DNA of 37,949 nt from Pseudomonadota bacterium (GTDB lineage: Bacteria; Chloroflexota; UBA5177): contig JAJPIP010000004.1 of the NCBI GenBank assembly GCA_021324655.1, forward strand, positions 1-37,949. The letters are read 5' to 3'. The notes beneath the pieces are model-generated. The model was not told the origin of the DNA. It did not search any database and saw nothing but the letters and a program-made list of their open reading frames with translations. The position numbers and the translations under genes are program-made. Positions 23,817-32,765 of the stretch are shown in pieces. Position 1 is the stretch's first letter; each line of letters opens with the position of its first letter.

Positions 23817-25208
23817 ATGCGCCACATCTGGTGGACGTTTATCGGTATTGTCGTTGTCTTTCTCATCGCGGCCTACATCGATCTGCCGCGCACCAGCCAG
23901 GTTTTTGGGCAACACGTTCAGATCTATAAGGGCATTGACCTGGCCGGCGGCGTCCGTGTGCTGGAGTGCGCGAACAAGGGGACGCACCCGACGCAGTCGG
24001 ACATGTCCACCGCCGTCAACGTGATGGAGAGTCGCGCGGGTGGGGCCGTGGGCGTGACGGCCCCGCAGGTGTCGCAGGTTGGTGCGCGCTGTATCTCGGT
24101 TGAGTTGCCGGGTGTCAAGAACCAGCAGCAGGCTATCAACACCATCGGAGCCACGGGATACCTCGCGCTCACCGACAGCGGGAGCACGAACCTGGCTCCC
24201 CAAACGAAGGTCCAGTTGGTCTGCCCGGCTAACCATCCTCACTGCGCGCCGGGTGCTCCCGTCGGGACGACGGATACGACGGCGAAGGTGCCGCGGCTGC
24301 AAGTTATCGTGCCCGGATCAGAGGTGAGTCGTGGTAGTGCACAAGTCGGCACCGACCAGACGGGCTCACCAGCGGTGAACTACACGCTGAACAGTACGGG
24401 CTCCAGCGCCTGGTGTTCGTACACCTCGGCGAACGTCAACAAGTTCTCGGCGATTGTTCTTGACGGAAAGATCGTCAGTGACCCGTCGATCGCGGGTCCG
24501 ATTTGCGGTGGGCAGACGCAGATCACGGGCGTCACGTTTTCACTGGCAAAATCCATCGCTGTCGACCTGAACTACGGCGCTTTGCCGGTGGCTTTGCACG
24601 TCGACTCGTCTCAGACCGTCGCGGCGAGCCTTGGCCCGATCTACGTCAACCAGGCGATCAAGGCCGGCATCATCGGTCTCATCATCGTCGCTCTCTTCAT
24701 GCTCCTGTACTACCGTCTACCCGGTCTGCTGGCCGACGTCGCGCTCGTGATGTATGCGGCCGTGGTCTTCGCCATCTTCAAGATCATCGGCGTGACCATG
24801 ACGCTGGACGGCATTGCCGGTTTCATCCTCTCCATCGGCATGGCGGTCGACGCCAATGTGCTGATCTTTGAGAGGATGAAAGAGGAGCTCCGTTCCGGCA
24901 AGACCCTCGGAGCGGCGGTTGAATCGGGCTTCTCTCGCGCCTGGCCGTCGATCCGGGACTCGAACGCCTCAACAATTCTCACGACCATCATCCTGTTCTG
25001 GTTCGGCCATAATTTCGCCGCCACGACTATTACCGGGTTCGCCACCACCCTCTTCATCGGTGTGGTGACCAGCTTCATTACGGCCTACTTCGTGTCGAAG
25101 ACCTTCCTGCGGCTGCTCGTTCACTCGGGCGCTTTCCGGAACCCGACACTGTATGGCGTCGAACCGCAGCAACAGTCGATCGCAGCCACGGGGGGAAGCG
25201 TTGCTTAA
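23817..25208 (+). CDS. secD: protein translocase subunit SecD
   Basis: SecD (463 residues) works with SecF as a proton-driven RND-type motor that pulls preproteins through SecYEG. The N-terminal span (about 5-21) is followed by the D1 motif YKGIDLAGGVRVL, a long extracytoplasmic P1 region, and five spans from about 283 on, including GIAGFILSIGMAVDANVLIFERMKEEL with the conserved functional Asp. All six cysteines (C51, C92, C136, C143, C200, C230) lie in the extracytoplasmic region. CGGAG precedes the ATG, and a consensus-like promoter lies upstream. SecF overlaps its 3' end by 8 nt. Confidence 0.93.
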   Translation: MRHIWWTFIGIVVVFLIAAYIDLPRTSQVFGQHVQIYKGIDLAGGVRVLECANKGTHPTQSDMSTAVNVMESRAGGAVGVTAPQVSQVGARCISVELPGVKNQQQAINTIGATGYLALTDSGSTNLAPQTKVQLVCPANHPHCAPGAPVGTTDTTAKVPRLQVIVPGSEVSRGSAQVGTDQTGSPAVNYTLNSTGSSAWCSYTSANVNKFSAIVLDGKIVSDPSIAGPICGGQTQITGVTFSLAKSIAVDLNYGALPVALHVDSSQTVAASLGPIYVNQAIKAGIIGLIIVALFMLLYYRLPGLLADVALVMYAAVVFAIFKIIGVTMTLDGIAGFILSIGMAVDANVLIFERMKEELRSGKTLGAAVESGFSRAWPSIRDSNASTILTTIILFWFGHNFAATTITGFATTLFIGVVTSFITAYFVSKTFLRLLVHSGAFRNPTLYGVEPQQQSIAATGGSVA

Positions 25209-26154
25209 TATCGTCGGGAAGCGCTACTGGTACTTCCTTCTCTCGCTCATCATCATCGTTCCAGGAACGATCTCGCTGCTCGTCAACGGACTGAAGCTCG
25301 GCACCGACTTCACCGGCGGGACCGAGATGACAATCCAGATTCCGCAGGCCAGTGCTACGAGCCCGCTGACCGGTGTCGTCGCTCCCATCGCCGGGGGTGT
25401 CAGTTTCGTACAGCCCGTTCTCGGTACCAAGTGCCCCACGACCTGTCAGTACATCGTGCGGACCAAGTCATTGGATCCAAACAAGCTGCACGCCGTGAAG
25501 GACGCGGTGGCGAGGCGCTGGCCGGGCAGTAAGGGCCTGATCACCGAATCGACGGTGAGCGGCACCATCAGTAAGTCGCTGACGCAGCAGGCGTTCATCG
25601 CCGTCATCGCCGCGTCGATCGTCATCTTGCTCTACATCAGCTTCGCCTTCCGTAACGCGCCACATCCGGTCCGTTTCGGCGTGGCCGCCCTCACCGCCAT
25701 GCTGCACGACGTCCTCGTCGTGCTCGGCATCTTCTCGATTCTGGGCGCCCTTCTCAACGTCGAGGTCGATGCGCCATTCGTGACGGCCATGCTGACGATC
25801 ATCGGCTTCTCCGTGCACGACACGATCGTCATCTTCGACCGAATACGCGAGAACTCGGCGCGGCGGACCGGGGAGCCGTTCGACGTCATCGTCAACCACA
25901 GCATCCTGCAGTCCTTCGTGCGGTCGATCAACACCTCCTTCACGGTGGTACTGACCCTGCTGGCGGTCTTCCTGTTCACCGGCGAGTCGATCCGCTTCTT
26001 CGTTCTCGCCATGCTGATCGGCATCATCAGCGGGACGTACAGCTCGATCTTCAACGCCAGCCAGATTCTGGTGGTCTGGCACAACCACGAGATCCGACAT
26101 TTCGTCGAGCGGCTGCTCGGGCGTAGTCCCGCCGAGCCGGCGCGTGCCGCGTAG
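25201..26154 (+). CDS. secF: protein translocase subunit SecF
   Basis: SecF has 317 residues from TTG 25201, which follows a G-rich ribosome binding site (GGGGGGAAG). It shows the first span (about 10-28), the motif GLKLGTDFTGGTEM, a P4-like external domain and five further spans including TIIGFSVHDTIVIFDRIREN, the conserved SecF signature. The external domain holds the only two cysteines, C78 and C82. The frame is open further upstream, but no better start is seen and the conserved N-terminus begins here. Confidence 0.93.
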   Translation: MLNIVGKRYWYFLLSLIIIVPGTISLLVNGLKLGTDFTGGTEMTIQIPQASATSPLTGVVAPIAGGVSFVQPVLGTKCPTTCQYIVRTKSLDPNKLHAVKDAVARRWPGSKGLITESTVSGTISKSLTQQAFIAVIAASIVILLYISFAFRNAPHPVRFGVAALTAMLHDVLVVLGIFSILGALLNVEVDAPFVTAMLTIIGFSVHDTIVIFDRIRENSARRTGEPFDVIVNHSILQSFVRSINTSFTVVLTLLAVFLFTGESIRFFVLAMLIGIISGTYSSIFNASQILVVWHNHEIRHFVERLLGRSPAEPARAA

Positions 26155-26181
26155 GAGAGTCGGGCGCCAAACCGACGAATT

Positions 26182-26393
26182 CACCCAACAGGCGACTGTC
26201 GTGGTTCGATTCATCGAAACGCTGGGCCGCGGCCCAGCCCTCGCCCCCTGTCCGAGCCACTAATGGGAACGAGGACGCTGTCGGTCGGGAATGAGGGTGC
26301 CGGATCGTGGCTGTGATCGTAGCCAGACGGCACCAATGGAGCGCCGCGGCGCACCCTTTCGATTCATCGAACCCCGACATGGGCGTGTGGGTG
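26182..26393. repeat. palindrome-rich non-coding element with imperfect terminal inverted repeats
   Basis: The 417 nt between secF and the GT4 gene hold no convincing coding sequence. They carry a symmetrical set of palindromes: TTCGATTCATCGAA at 26205-26218, GCTGGGCCGCGGCCCAGC at 26221-26238, a two-stage hairpin at 26296-26334 (GGTGCCG/CGGCACC outside, TGGCT/AGCCA inside), GCGCCGCGGCGC at 26341-26352 and TTCGATTCATCGAA again at 26358-26371. The left and right parts match each other as inverted repeats over about 60 nt, imperfectly, from near 26182 and 26393. It could be a MITE-like non-autonomous element, an extragenic repeat, or a structured RNA. No target-site duplication is evident. Confidence 0.55.
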
Positions 26394-26432
26394 GCGACCC
26401 GCGCGTGTCATTGTCAGGATGGCGAGGCCGGT

Positions 26433-26497
26433 GTAGACGCAGGGCCTGCCTTCGCCCGTGCGGCATCGTGTGTAGGCGCAGGCCTTGTGCCTGCCCG
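26433..26497 (+). repeat. two degenerate GTAG-type REP copies in direct orientation
   Basis: Two copies start with GTAG at 26433 and 26472 and continue as GACGCAGGG and GCGCAGGCC respectively. The second has a hairpin GCAGGC/GCCTGC (26478-26483 and 26489-26494). They are diverged relatives of the cleaner copies at 33198-33365. REP elements with a 5' GTAG followed by a palindrome are known to be spread by RAYT/TnpA-REP transposases; none is encoded in this window. Confidence 0.6.
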
Positions 26498-26571
26498 TTT
26501 CGAACAGATGCATGCCCCGCGCCTGTGCGTACCCCGTGTTCGCCGCCCGGCGACGCCGACGGGGGTTTGAT

Positions 26572-27741
26572 GTGACTGCGCCGGTGCCCGACCAACAGCA
26601 GAGTGGAAACGTGACGATGCCCGACGCACTGCGCGGCGCGCGGGTGGCCATCGTGCACGATTTTCTCAACCAGCCGGGTGGCGCCGAGAACGTTGTCGAG
26701 GTCTTTGCCGATATGTTCCCCGGGGCGCCGGTCTACACCTCGGTCTACGACGCGGATCGCATGCCGGACTCCTGGCGCAAACTGGATATCCGCACCAGTT
26801 TCTTGCAGCGATTCTCGCCGCGCCTCTCCATTGCCAAGGCGGTGGTTCCGCTCTATCCCACCGCTTTCGAGTCGTTCAACCTGTCCGGGTACGACGTCGT
26901 ACTCAGCAGCACGACCTCATTCGCCAAAGGAGTCATCACGCGGCCCGAGACGTGTCATATCTGCTACTGCAACAACCCGACACGCTTCGTCTGGATGTAC
27001 CACGACTACGTCGCCTATGAGCGCCTGCCGGCGGCGGCGCGATACATCCTTCCCTGGATCATGACTCCGCTCCGTACCTGGGATTACGTGGCGGCGCAGC
27101 GCGTGGATTACTTCGTGGCCGGCTCGCACAACGCGGCTCGCCGCATCGCCAAGTACTATCGCCGGGAGAGCGATGTCTTGCAGGCACCCGTGGACGTCTC
27201 GCGGTTCACTCCCACCACGGAGATCGGCGACTACTTCCTCGTCGTGTCCCGCCTGCAACCCTATAAGCGAATCGACATCGCCATCGAGGCGTGCAATCGG
27301 CTCGGACTGCCGCTTCACATCGCCGGCGATGGGCCGGATCGCGAACGGCTGGAGTCATTGGCCGGTCCAACCGTGTCCTTCCTGGGCCGGGTGAGCACGG
27401 ACGAGCGGGCTGCCCTGATGGCCTCCTGCCGCGCCTTTCTTCTGCCGGGCGAAGAAGACTACGGATTGACGCCCCTGGAAGCGATGGCGTCCGGCCGACC
27501 CGTTATCGCGTACCGCCGGGGTGGTGCGCTGGAAACCGTGCAGGAGGGTGTCACCGGCACCTTCTTCGACCGCCCGTGTGCCGACTCGTTGGCTTGCAAA
27601 CTGGCGTCCTTTGACGATGGCTACGATCCGGCAGCGCTGCGTGCCCATGCCGAGAACTTCGATAAGGTGCATTTCAAACAGCGGCTCTACGAGATCATTG
27701 CCCGCCACTATGTCGAGCACCGTGAGTCATTCGTGACGTGA
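26572..27741 (+). CDS. GT4-family glycosyltransferase
   Basis: The 389-residue GT-B fold protein has N-terminal VAIVHDFLNQPGGAENVV and C-terminal GT4 motifs: LVVSRLQPYKRIDIAI, IAGDGPDRERL, FLGRV and LPGEEDYGLTPLEAMASGRPVIA with the E-x7-E pair. GT4 enzymes transfer sugars from nucleotide donors, commonly in polysaccharide or glycolipid synthesis; the acceptor is unknown. GTG 26572 follows GGGGG; GTG 26611 or ATG 26617 would remove only a non-conserved leader. The stop overlaps the next start as GTGA. Confidence 0.88.
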   Translation: MTAPVPDQQQSGNVTMPDALRGARVAIVHDFLNQPGGAENVVEVFADMFPGAPVYTSVYDADRMPDSWRKLDIRTSFLQRFSPRLSIAKAVVPLYPTAFESFNLSGYDVVLSSTTSFAKGVITRPETCHICYCNNPTRFVWMYHDYVAYERLPAAARYILPWIMTPLRTWDYVAAQRVDYFVAGSHNAARRIAKYYRRESDVLQAPVDVSRFTPTTEIGDYFLVVSRLQPYKRIDIAIEACNRLGLPLHIAGDGPDRERLESLAGPTVSFLGRVSTDERAALMASCRAFLLPGEEDYGLTPLEAMASGRPVIAYRRGGALETVQEGVTGTFFDRPCADSLACKLASFDDGYDPAALRAHAENFDKVHFKQRLYEIIARHYVEHRESFVT

Positions 27742-28715
27742 CCGAGCGATTCGGGCTGGGTGTCGGCAACTGCCGGCCGGTGGGTGAGGTCGTCGCCAGT
27801 GTGGAGGAGGCTGAGCGGCGCGGAGCGGAAGTCGCCTTTATCGCGGAAGACATCAATTGCCGCAACGCCTTTGAGATCGCTGCCGTTGCCGCAACGCGCA
27901 CCGAGCGCATTCGCCTGGCGACCGGTGTGGTCAACCCCTACACGCGCAATCCAACCTCTCTGGCCATGGCGATCGCGACGCTTGACGAGATCAGTGATGG
28001 GCGCTCCATCCTGGGAATCGGGACCAGCTCCCCGTCGCTCATCGAGGACCAGATGGGGCTGATCGGCGGACGGTCCGTTCAGGTGATGCACGAGACGACC
28101 GACGTGGTGCGTGCCCTGCTGTCAGGAGAGGCAGTGACTTTCGCCGGCGAGTATCACCGCTACCGTGAGGCACGCCTTGAGGTGCCGACCATTCAGCCCC
28201 ACATCCCGATTTTCTTTGCCGCCATGGGCCCGCGTATGCTGCGGCTCGCCGGGCGCATCGCCGACGGCGTGCTGCTCAATGTCGGCGCGTCCATTGAGTA
28301 CGTGCGGTGGGCGGTTGGCGAGATTCACGACGGGGCATTGGCAGCCTCGCGTGATCCGTCGGAGATCACCATCGCTGCCTGGATGAGCGTGTATGTGGGC
28401 GATCGCGAGCAAGTCCTTCCTCGGGCTCGTGCCTGGCTGGCGGGCATGCTGTCCATTCCCCGCCAGGGCGAGCTTCTGCTGGAGAAGACGGGTCTGGACA
28501 CAGACATCCTGACCGGTATCCGCGCTCACTATCGGGCGTATCCGCATCAGGGTGATCCGGTTAGGGCGGCGGAGTATGTGCCGGACGAGGTGGCCGAGCG
28601 TCTGGCGCTGGTCGGGCCCCCTGGCCGGATACAGGAGCGTATCGGCGAGTACCGGGCGGCCGGAGTGCAGGTGCCCGTCGTCGGTCCCTCAGCCCTCGCC
28701 ATGTTACTGCCGTGA
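27738..28715 (+). CDS. LLM-class F420-dependent-type oxidoreductase
   Basis: The 325-residue luciferase-like monooxygenase fold protein resembles F420-dependent methylenetetrahydromethanopterin reductase-like enzymes. It shows AERRGAEVAFIAEDINCRNAFE, TERIRLATGVVNPYTRNP, DEISDGRSILGIGTSSP and FFAAMGPRMLRLAGRIADGVLLN, characteristic of the F420/FMN-binding barrel. The substrate is unknown and FMN cannot be excluded as cofactor. GTGA overlaps link it to the glycosyltransferase before it and the HAD phosphatase after it, so the three are co-translated. Confidence 0.85.
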   Translation: MTERFGLGVGNCRPVGEVVASVEEAERRGAEVAFIAEDINCRNAFEIAAVAATRTERIRLATGVVNPYTRNPTSLAMAIATLDEISDGRSILGIGTSSPSLIEDQMGLIGGRSVQVMHETTDVVRALLSGEAVTFAGEYHRYREARLEVPTIQPHIPIFFAAMGPRMLRLAGRIADGVLLNVGASIEYVRWAVGEIHDGALAASRDPSEITIAAWMSVYVGDREQVLPRARAWLAGMLSIPRQGELLLEKTGLDTDILTGIRAHYRAYPHQGDPVRAAEYVPDEVAERLALVGPPGRIQERIGEYRAAGVQVPVVGPSALAMLLP

Positions 28716-29380
28716 GGGCACGCGCTCTCATCTTCGACTTCGACGGCTTGATCCTTGACACGGAAACGGCTGCCCTGCGCTCCTGGCAGGAGGTCTTCGA
28801 AGAGCACGGCTGCCTTCTCGACGTCGATCGGTACTGCCGTACGCTCGGCACTGCCCCGGGTTCTTCGGACACCTTCGATCTGCTGCAGACCGCAGCCGGA
28901 CGGCCGCTCGACCGCCTGGGTATTGAAGAGCGCCGTCTGCGCCGGAAGGCGGAGCTGACTGCCGGAGAGAAATTGCTGCCCGGTGTCGAAGACTATCTGG
29001 CCGAGGCGCAGCGCATGGGCCTTCGCCTTGCCGTCGCCTCCAGCTCGCCGCGGTATTGGGTCGCCGGTCACCTGGAGCGTCTTGGGGTTCTATCGCCTTT
29101 CGATGCCATCGTCACGCGCGATGACGTCGCTCACGCCAAACCGGCGCCCGATCTCTATCTCAAAGCCGTTGCGACGCTCGGCATTCCGGCGTCCGCCTCC
29201 ATCGCGATCGAAGACTCGGCGAACGGGATTGCGGCGGCACGGGCGGCCGGTCTCTTCGTGCTCGCTGTCCCCAACAGTCTCACCGCGCGCATCCCGCTCG
29301 GCGATCCCGACGTCACGGTCGACTCCCTGGCTGCCCTGCCGCTCCCGAAACTGCTCGGTCTTCACGACGCGACCTGGTAG
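28712..29380 (+). CDS. HAD-superfamily phosphatase/beta-phosphoglucomutase-like
   Basis: The 222-residue HAD protein has catalytic DFDGLILDTE (Asp9 and Asp11), SSSP (motif II), AKPAPD (motif III Lys) and IEDSANGIAAARAAG (motif IV), with the alpha-helical cap of the beta-phosphoglucomutase/DOG phosphatase group between motifs I and II. It could be a sugar-phosphate phosphatase or mutase. Position just before a GH3 glycosidase and after a glycosyltransferase supports a sugar-phosphate substrate, but this is inference. The GTG overlaps the upstream stop as GTGA. Confidence 0.88.
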   Translation: MRARALIFDFDGLILDTETAALRSWQEVFEEHGCLLDVDRYCRTLGTAPGSSDTFDLLQTAAGRPLDRLGIEERRLRRKAELTAGEKLLPGVEDYLAEAQRMGLRLAVASSSPRYWVAGHLERLGVLSPFDAIVTRDDVAHAKPAPDLYLKAVATLGIPASASIAIEDSANGIAAARAAGLFVLAVPNSLTARIPLGDPDVTVDSLAALPLPKLLGLHDATW

Positions 29381-29409
29381 AGTGCCAGCAGGAGAAGGAG
29401 GGCGGAGCC

Positions 29410-32088
29410 GTGGACGAGCGAATCCAGGACCTGGTGGCAGCGATGACGCTGGAAGAGAAGGTCAGCCTGCTGGCTGGGGCATCGATGTGGGAGACGGTTG
29501 CCATCGACCGACTCGGCATCCCGTCCATCAAGGTGACGGACGGACCGAACGGGGCACGGGGTGGTGACTTCTCCGGCGGGGTGACGGCCGCGGCCTTCCC
29601 CGTGGGTATCTCGCTGGCCGCGACCTGGAACCCGGAGTTGGTCCACGAGGTTGGTGAGGCGCTGGCCGAAGAAACCCAGACTAAAGGGGCGAGCGTCCTG
29701 CTTGGGCCGACCGTCAACATGCACCGTTCTCCCCTCAATGGACGGAACTTCGAGTGCTACTCCGAGGACCCCTACCTGACGGCCCGCCTGGCCGTGGCCT
29801 ACATCACCGGGCTCCAGTCGCGCGGTATCAGCGCCACGGTCAAACACTTCATCGCCAACGATTCGGAGTATCAGCGCAACACGATCAGCTCCGATGTCGA
29901 CGAGCGCACGCTCCGCGAGATCTATCTCCCGCCGTTCGAGGCTGCGGTGCGCGAAGCCGGTACCTGGGCCGTCATGGCCTCGTACAACAAGCTCAACGGC
30001 ACCTACACGGGCGAGAGTGCGGATCTCCTGCGGCGCATCCTGAAAGAGGAGTGGGGCTTCGACGGCATCGTGATGTCCGACTGGTTCGGGACGAAGAGCA
30101 CCGAGGATGCCGCCAACAATGGCCTGGATCTCGAGATGCCCGGTCCGCCCGCCTGGCGTGGCAACAAACTGCTGAGGGCAGTGGAGGAGGGGCGCGTCGA
30201 TCCGGCCGCGATCGACGAGTCAGTGACCCGGCTGCTGCACTGGTTTGAGCGGCTGGGGGCCCTTGAGAATCCCCGGCCGCACGAGGAACACGCGGTGGAC
30301 CGTCCCGAGCATCGCTCCCTTATCCGGCGCGCGGGGGCTGAGGGAATCGTGCTGCTCAAAAACAACGGCGTTCTCCCGCTCGCGCTCGACGGACTGCGCT
30401 CGGTCGCGATCATCGGACCGAACGCGAAGACGGCGCAGATCATGGGTGGAGGCAGCGCCCAAATCAATCCCCACGACGCGGTGACCCCGTTTCATGCACT
30501 GTCGTCGGCGCTCGGCGACCGGGTCGAGATCGGCTACGCCCTGGGTGCGACGAATCACCGTTATGTACCGCGGGTGGCCGGTACCTTCCACGTGCGTCAC
30601 ACGGCAGAAGGTTCCGGCTCCTCGGTGGAGGAAGAGATTCAGGGCGGGGAGAAGATCTGGTTTCAGTCTCCGGCCGGTCCGGACGGCGCTGCGTCCGATA
30701 TCGTGGCGACGGCCGATTTCACGCCGGACGAGTCGGGCGTGTACACCTTCGGGCTGGCCAGTGCCGGCCCGAGTCGTCTCGTCGTGGACGGCCGGGAGGT
30801 GATCGACAACTGGACGCGCCAGCAGCCCGGTTCGTACATGTTCGGCATGGGGAGCGCCGAGGTGACCGCCGAGATCCCGATGGAGGCCGGCCGGACGTAC
30901 CACCTCACTGTGACCATCGGGCAGCGCGAGGGGCCCGGTCCGCGCGGTTTCCGTCTCGGGTATCTACCGCCCGCGCCTGACGACTTGCTGCAGCAGGCGG
31001 TAGACCTGGCGGCCGCGTCCGATGTCGCTCTCGTGTTCGTGGGACTGAACGGGGAATGGGAGAGTGAGGGCTTCGATCGGCCGGATATGGACCTGGTCGG
31101 CCGGCAGAATGAGCTGGTCAGCCGCGTGGCGGCGGCGAATCCGCGGACGGTCGTCGTGGTACAGACGGGCTCGCCGATCACGATGCCCTGGCTGGATGAG
31201 GCCGCGGCCGTGCTGCAGGCCTGGTACCCGGGGCAAGAGTGCGGCCATGCCATCGCCGATGTCTTGCTGGGGCGTGTCGTGCCCTCCGGCAAGGTGCCGC
31301 AGACGTTCCCGCGCCGGCTGGAGGATAATCCTGCCTTCATCAACTACCCCGGCGTGCACGGCCACGTGCGCTACGGCGAGCGCATCTTCATCGGGTACCG
31401 CTACTACGACACCAAGGATGTGGAGCCGCTCTTTCCCTTCGGCTACGGGCTCTCCTACACGACCTTCGCGTATGACCACCTCAGACTGAGCGCGCCGGAG
31501 ATCGGCGCCGGTGAGACACTGACGGCGCACGTTACCGTCACGAACACCGGCGGTATCGCCGGACAAGAGATCGTCCAGCTCTACGTGCGTGACCGCGAAG
31601 CGTCGGTGTCCCGGCCGGAGAAGGAGTTGAAGGGCTTCGTCAAGATCGCACTGAAGCCGGGCGAGAGCCGCGAGGTCACGTTCGAGCTGGAGCCGGCGGC
31701 CTTCGCCTTCTGGGATGATCAGAGGCACGCCTGGGTTGCCGAGGAAGGGGAGTACGACATTCTCGTGGGCGCCTCATCGCGCGACATCCGCGGCAGCGCC
31801 ATAGTTCGCCTGACCGAGACGTCACGTCTCGGCGGGTCAGCGGAGGAAAAGCCGCCCCTCAACCTACAAAGTCCGCTGCGCGCCATCCTCGATGACGACG
31901 TGGCAAAGGCCGTGGTCGAGCGCCATCTGCCCGGCTTCGTCCAGCACCCGATGCTGCAGATGGCGCTGGACATGACGCTACCCCAGGTCGCGGCCTTCGC
32001 CCCGGACACGATCACGGACGAGATCTTGCGGGCCATCGCCGCAGATCTCGGTGCCGGAGCCGCTCCCGCCGCAGCGCACGCACTGTAA
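29410..32088 (+). CDS. GH3 beta-glycosidase with PA14 insertion
   Basis: The 892-residue glycoside hydrolase family 3 enzyme contains an N-terminal barrel with KVTDGPNGAR, GPTVNMHRSPLNGRNFE, ATVKHFIANDSE and the nucleophile D224 in IVMSDWFG. The second GH3 domain is interrupted by a PA14 domain (about 390-520). EWESEG (549-554) carries the likely acid/base Glu, by analogy with PA14-bearing GH3 beta-glucosidases. A fibronectin III-like domain (about 670-800) and an extra C-terminal helical tail of about 80 residues follow. There is no signal peptide, so it likely acts on imported oligosaccharides in the cytosol. AAGGAGG precedes the GTG. Exact sugar specificity cannot be read from sequence. 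Confidence 0.9.
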   Translation: MDERIQDLVAAMTLEEKVSLLAGASMWETVAIDRLGIPSIKVTDGPNGARGGDFSGGVTAAAFPVGISLAATWNPELVHEVGEALAEETQTKGASVLLGPTVNMHRSPLNGRNFECYSEDPYLTARLAVAYITGLQSRGISATVKHFIANDSEYQRNTISSDVDERTLREIYLPPFEAAVREAGTWAVMASYNKLNGTYTGESADLLRRILKEEWGFDGIVMSDWFGTKSTEDAANNGLDLEMPGPPAWRGNKLLRAVEEGRVDPAAIDESVTRLLHWFERLGALENPRPHEEHAVDRPEHRSLIRRAGAEGIVLLKNNGVLPLALDGLRSVAIIGPNAKTAQIMGGGSAQINPHDAVTPFHALSSALGDRVEIGYALGATNHRYVPRVAGTFHVRHTAEGSGSSVEEEIQGGEKIWFQSPAGPDGAASDIVATADFTPDESGVYTFGLASAGPSRLVVDGREVIDNWTRQQPGSYMFGMGSAEVTAEIPMEAGRTYHLTVTIGQREGPGPRGFRLGYLPPAPDDLLQQAVDLAAASDVALVFVGLNGEWESEGFDRPDMDLVGRQNELVSRVAAANPRTVVVVQTGSPITMPWLDEAAAVLQAWYPGQECGHAIADVLLGRVVPSGKVPQTFPRRLEDNPAFINYPGVHGHVRYGERIFIGYRYYDTKDVEPLFPFGYGLSYTTFAYDHLRLSAPEIGAGETLTAHVTVTNTGGIAGQEIVQLYVRDREASVSRPEKELKGFVKIALKPGESREVTFELEPAAFAFWDDQRHAWVAEEGEYDILVGASSRDIRGSAIVRLTETSRLGGSAEEKPPLNLQSPLRAILDDDVAKAVVERHLPGFVQHPMLQMALDMTLPQVAAFAPDTITDEILRAIAADLGAGAAPAAAHAL

Positions 32089-32732
32089 TGCGCCCCTCAC
32101 CGCCGGAGCAGCGTGACATATCCAACGCGCCGGCCCTCGGTGCCGTGAATCATCTCAACTGGGACGAGGTCACCCTCCGGTACGAAGGACTCGAGTCCGT
32201 CGACCCTACGGCCGACAACCTGCCCTCCTGGCTTGAGGAGTGGAGCGACCTGCGCAAGATCGTGTGGGAGCGGTGGTCGGTCGTGAAGTCGGCCGAGGGA
32301 CGCGATCTCGGGAACGAGACGGCGCAGGACGCACTTGGGCATTCGTGGAGGGTGTCATGACGCCGGCCGAGGCGGCGGACCAGCGGCTGAGAAGACGCCT
32401 CCTATCGGTTCAGGGCTGGGAGACGGGTTCGGAGGATTGCCGGTTCGTGCGTGGGGTGCGATGGGCTGACGCGATCGCCGGGGAGGACACCGTGGCGGCG
32501 GCAGAGATTACCCGGATTGCCGAGAAGCACGCCGAGATCGCGAGCGGGACGACGACTGTTGTGGGCAGCATCGATCGATCGCCCGGAGGAGACGTGGCAG
32601 CGTTACCGCCCCGCTCTCACTGTGGGCAATACGCTATCGCTGCCTCGCCTCTACGGGGCCGCCGGGGCCTCACTGCCCTTCGACCCGAAGATCGTGTGCG
32701 ACGTCGTCGGGTGGCCGGAGTCGCAGATCTGA
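32088..32732 (+). pseudogene. decayed M3-family oligoendopeptidase (PepF-like)
   Basis: Three pieces of an oligoendopeptidase F-like protein appear in order but in different frames. Piece 1 (32088-about 32335) encodes VNHLNWDEVTLRYEGLE and LPSWLEEWSDLRKIVWERWS. Piece 2 (about 32340-32565, shifted frame) encodes FVEGVMTPAEAADQRLRRRL. Piece 3 (about 32577-32732, another frame) encodes WQRYRPALTVGNTLSLPRLY, which looks like the C-terminal end of the family. The whole central catalytic region, including HExxH, is missing. The ATG overlaps the GH3 stop (TAATG). The family is from memory of M3B sequences, so moderately certain; the broken state is plain. Confidence 0.65.
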
Positions 32733-32765
32733 AGCGCCAACGCCGGATGGCCGAGCCACGGCCGG

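Noticed and set aside
26203-26220. tRNA T-arm-like GGTTCGATTC
   Set aside because: No acceptor stem, anticodon arm or CCA context; the sequence is part of the TTCGATTCATCGAA palindrome that occurs twice.
26485-26571. Upstream extension of the GT4 gene
   Set aside because: The extra residues come from REP sequence and are cysteine/arginine rich with no family similarity.
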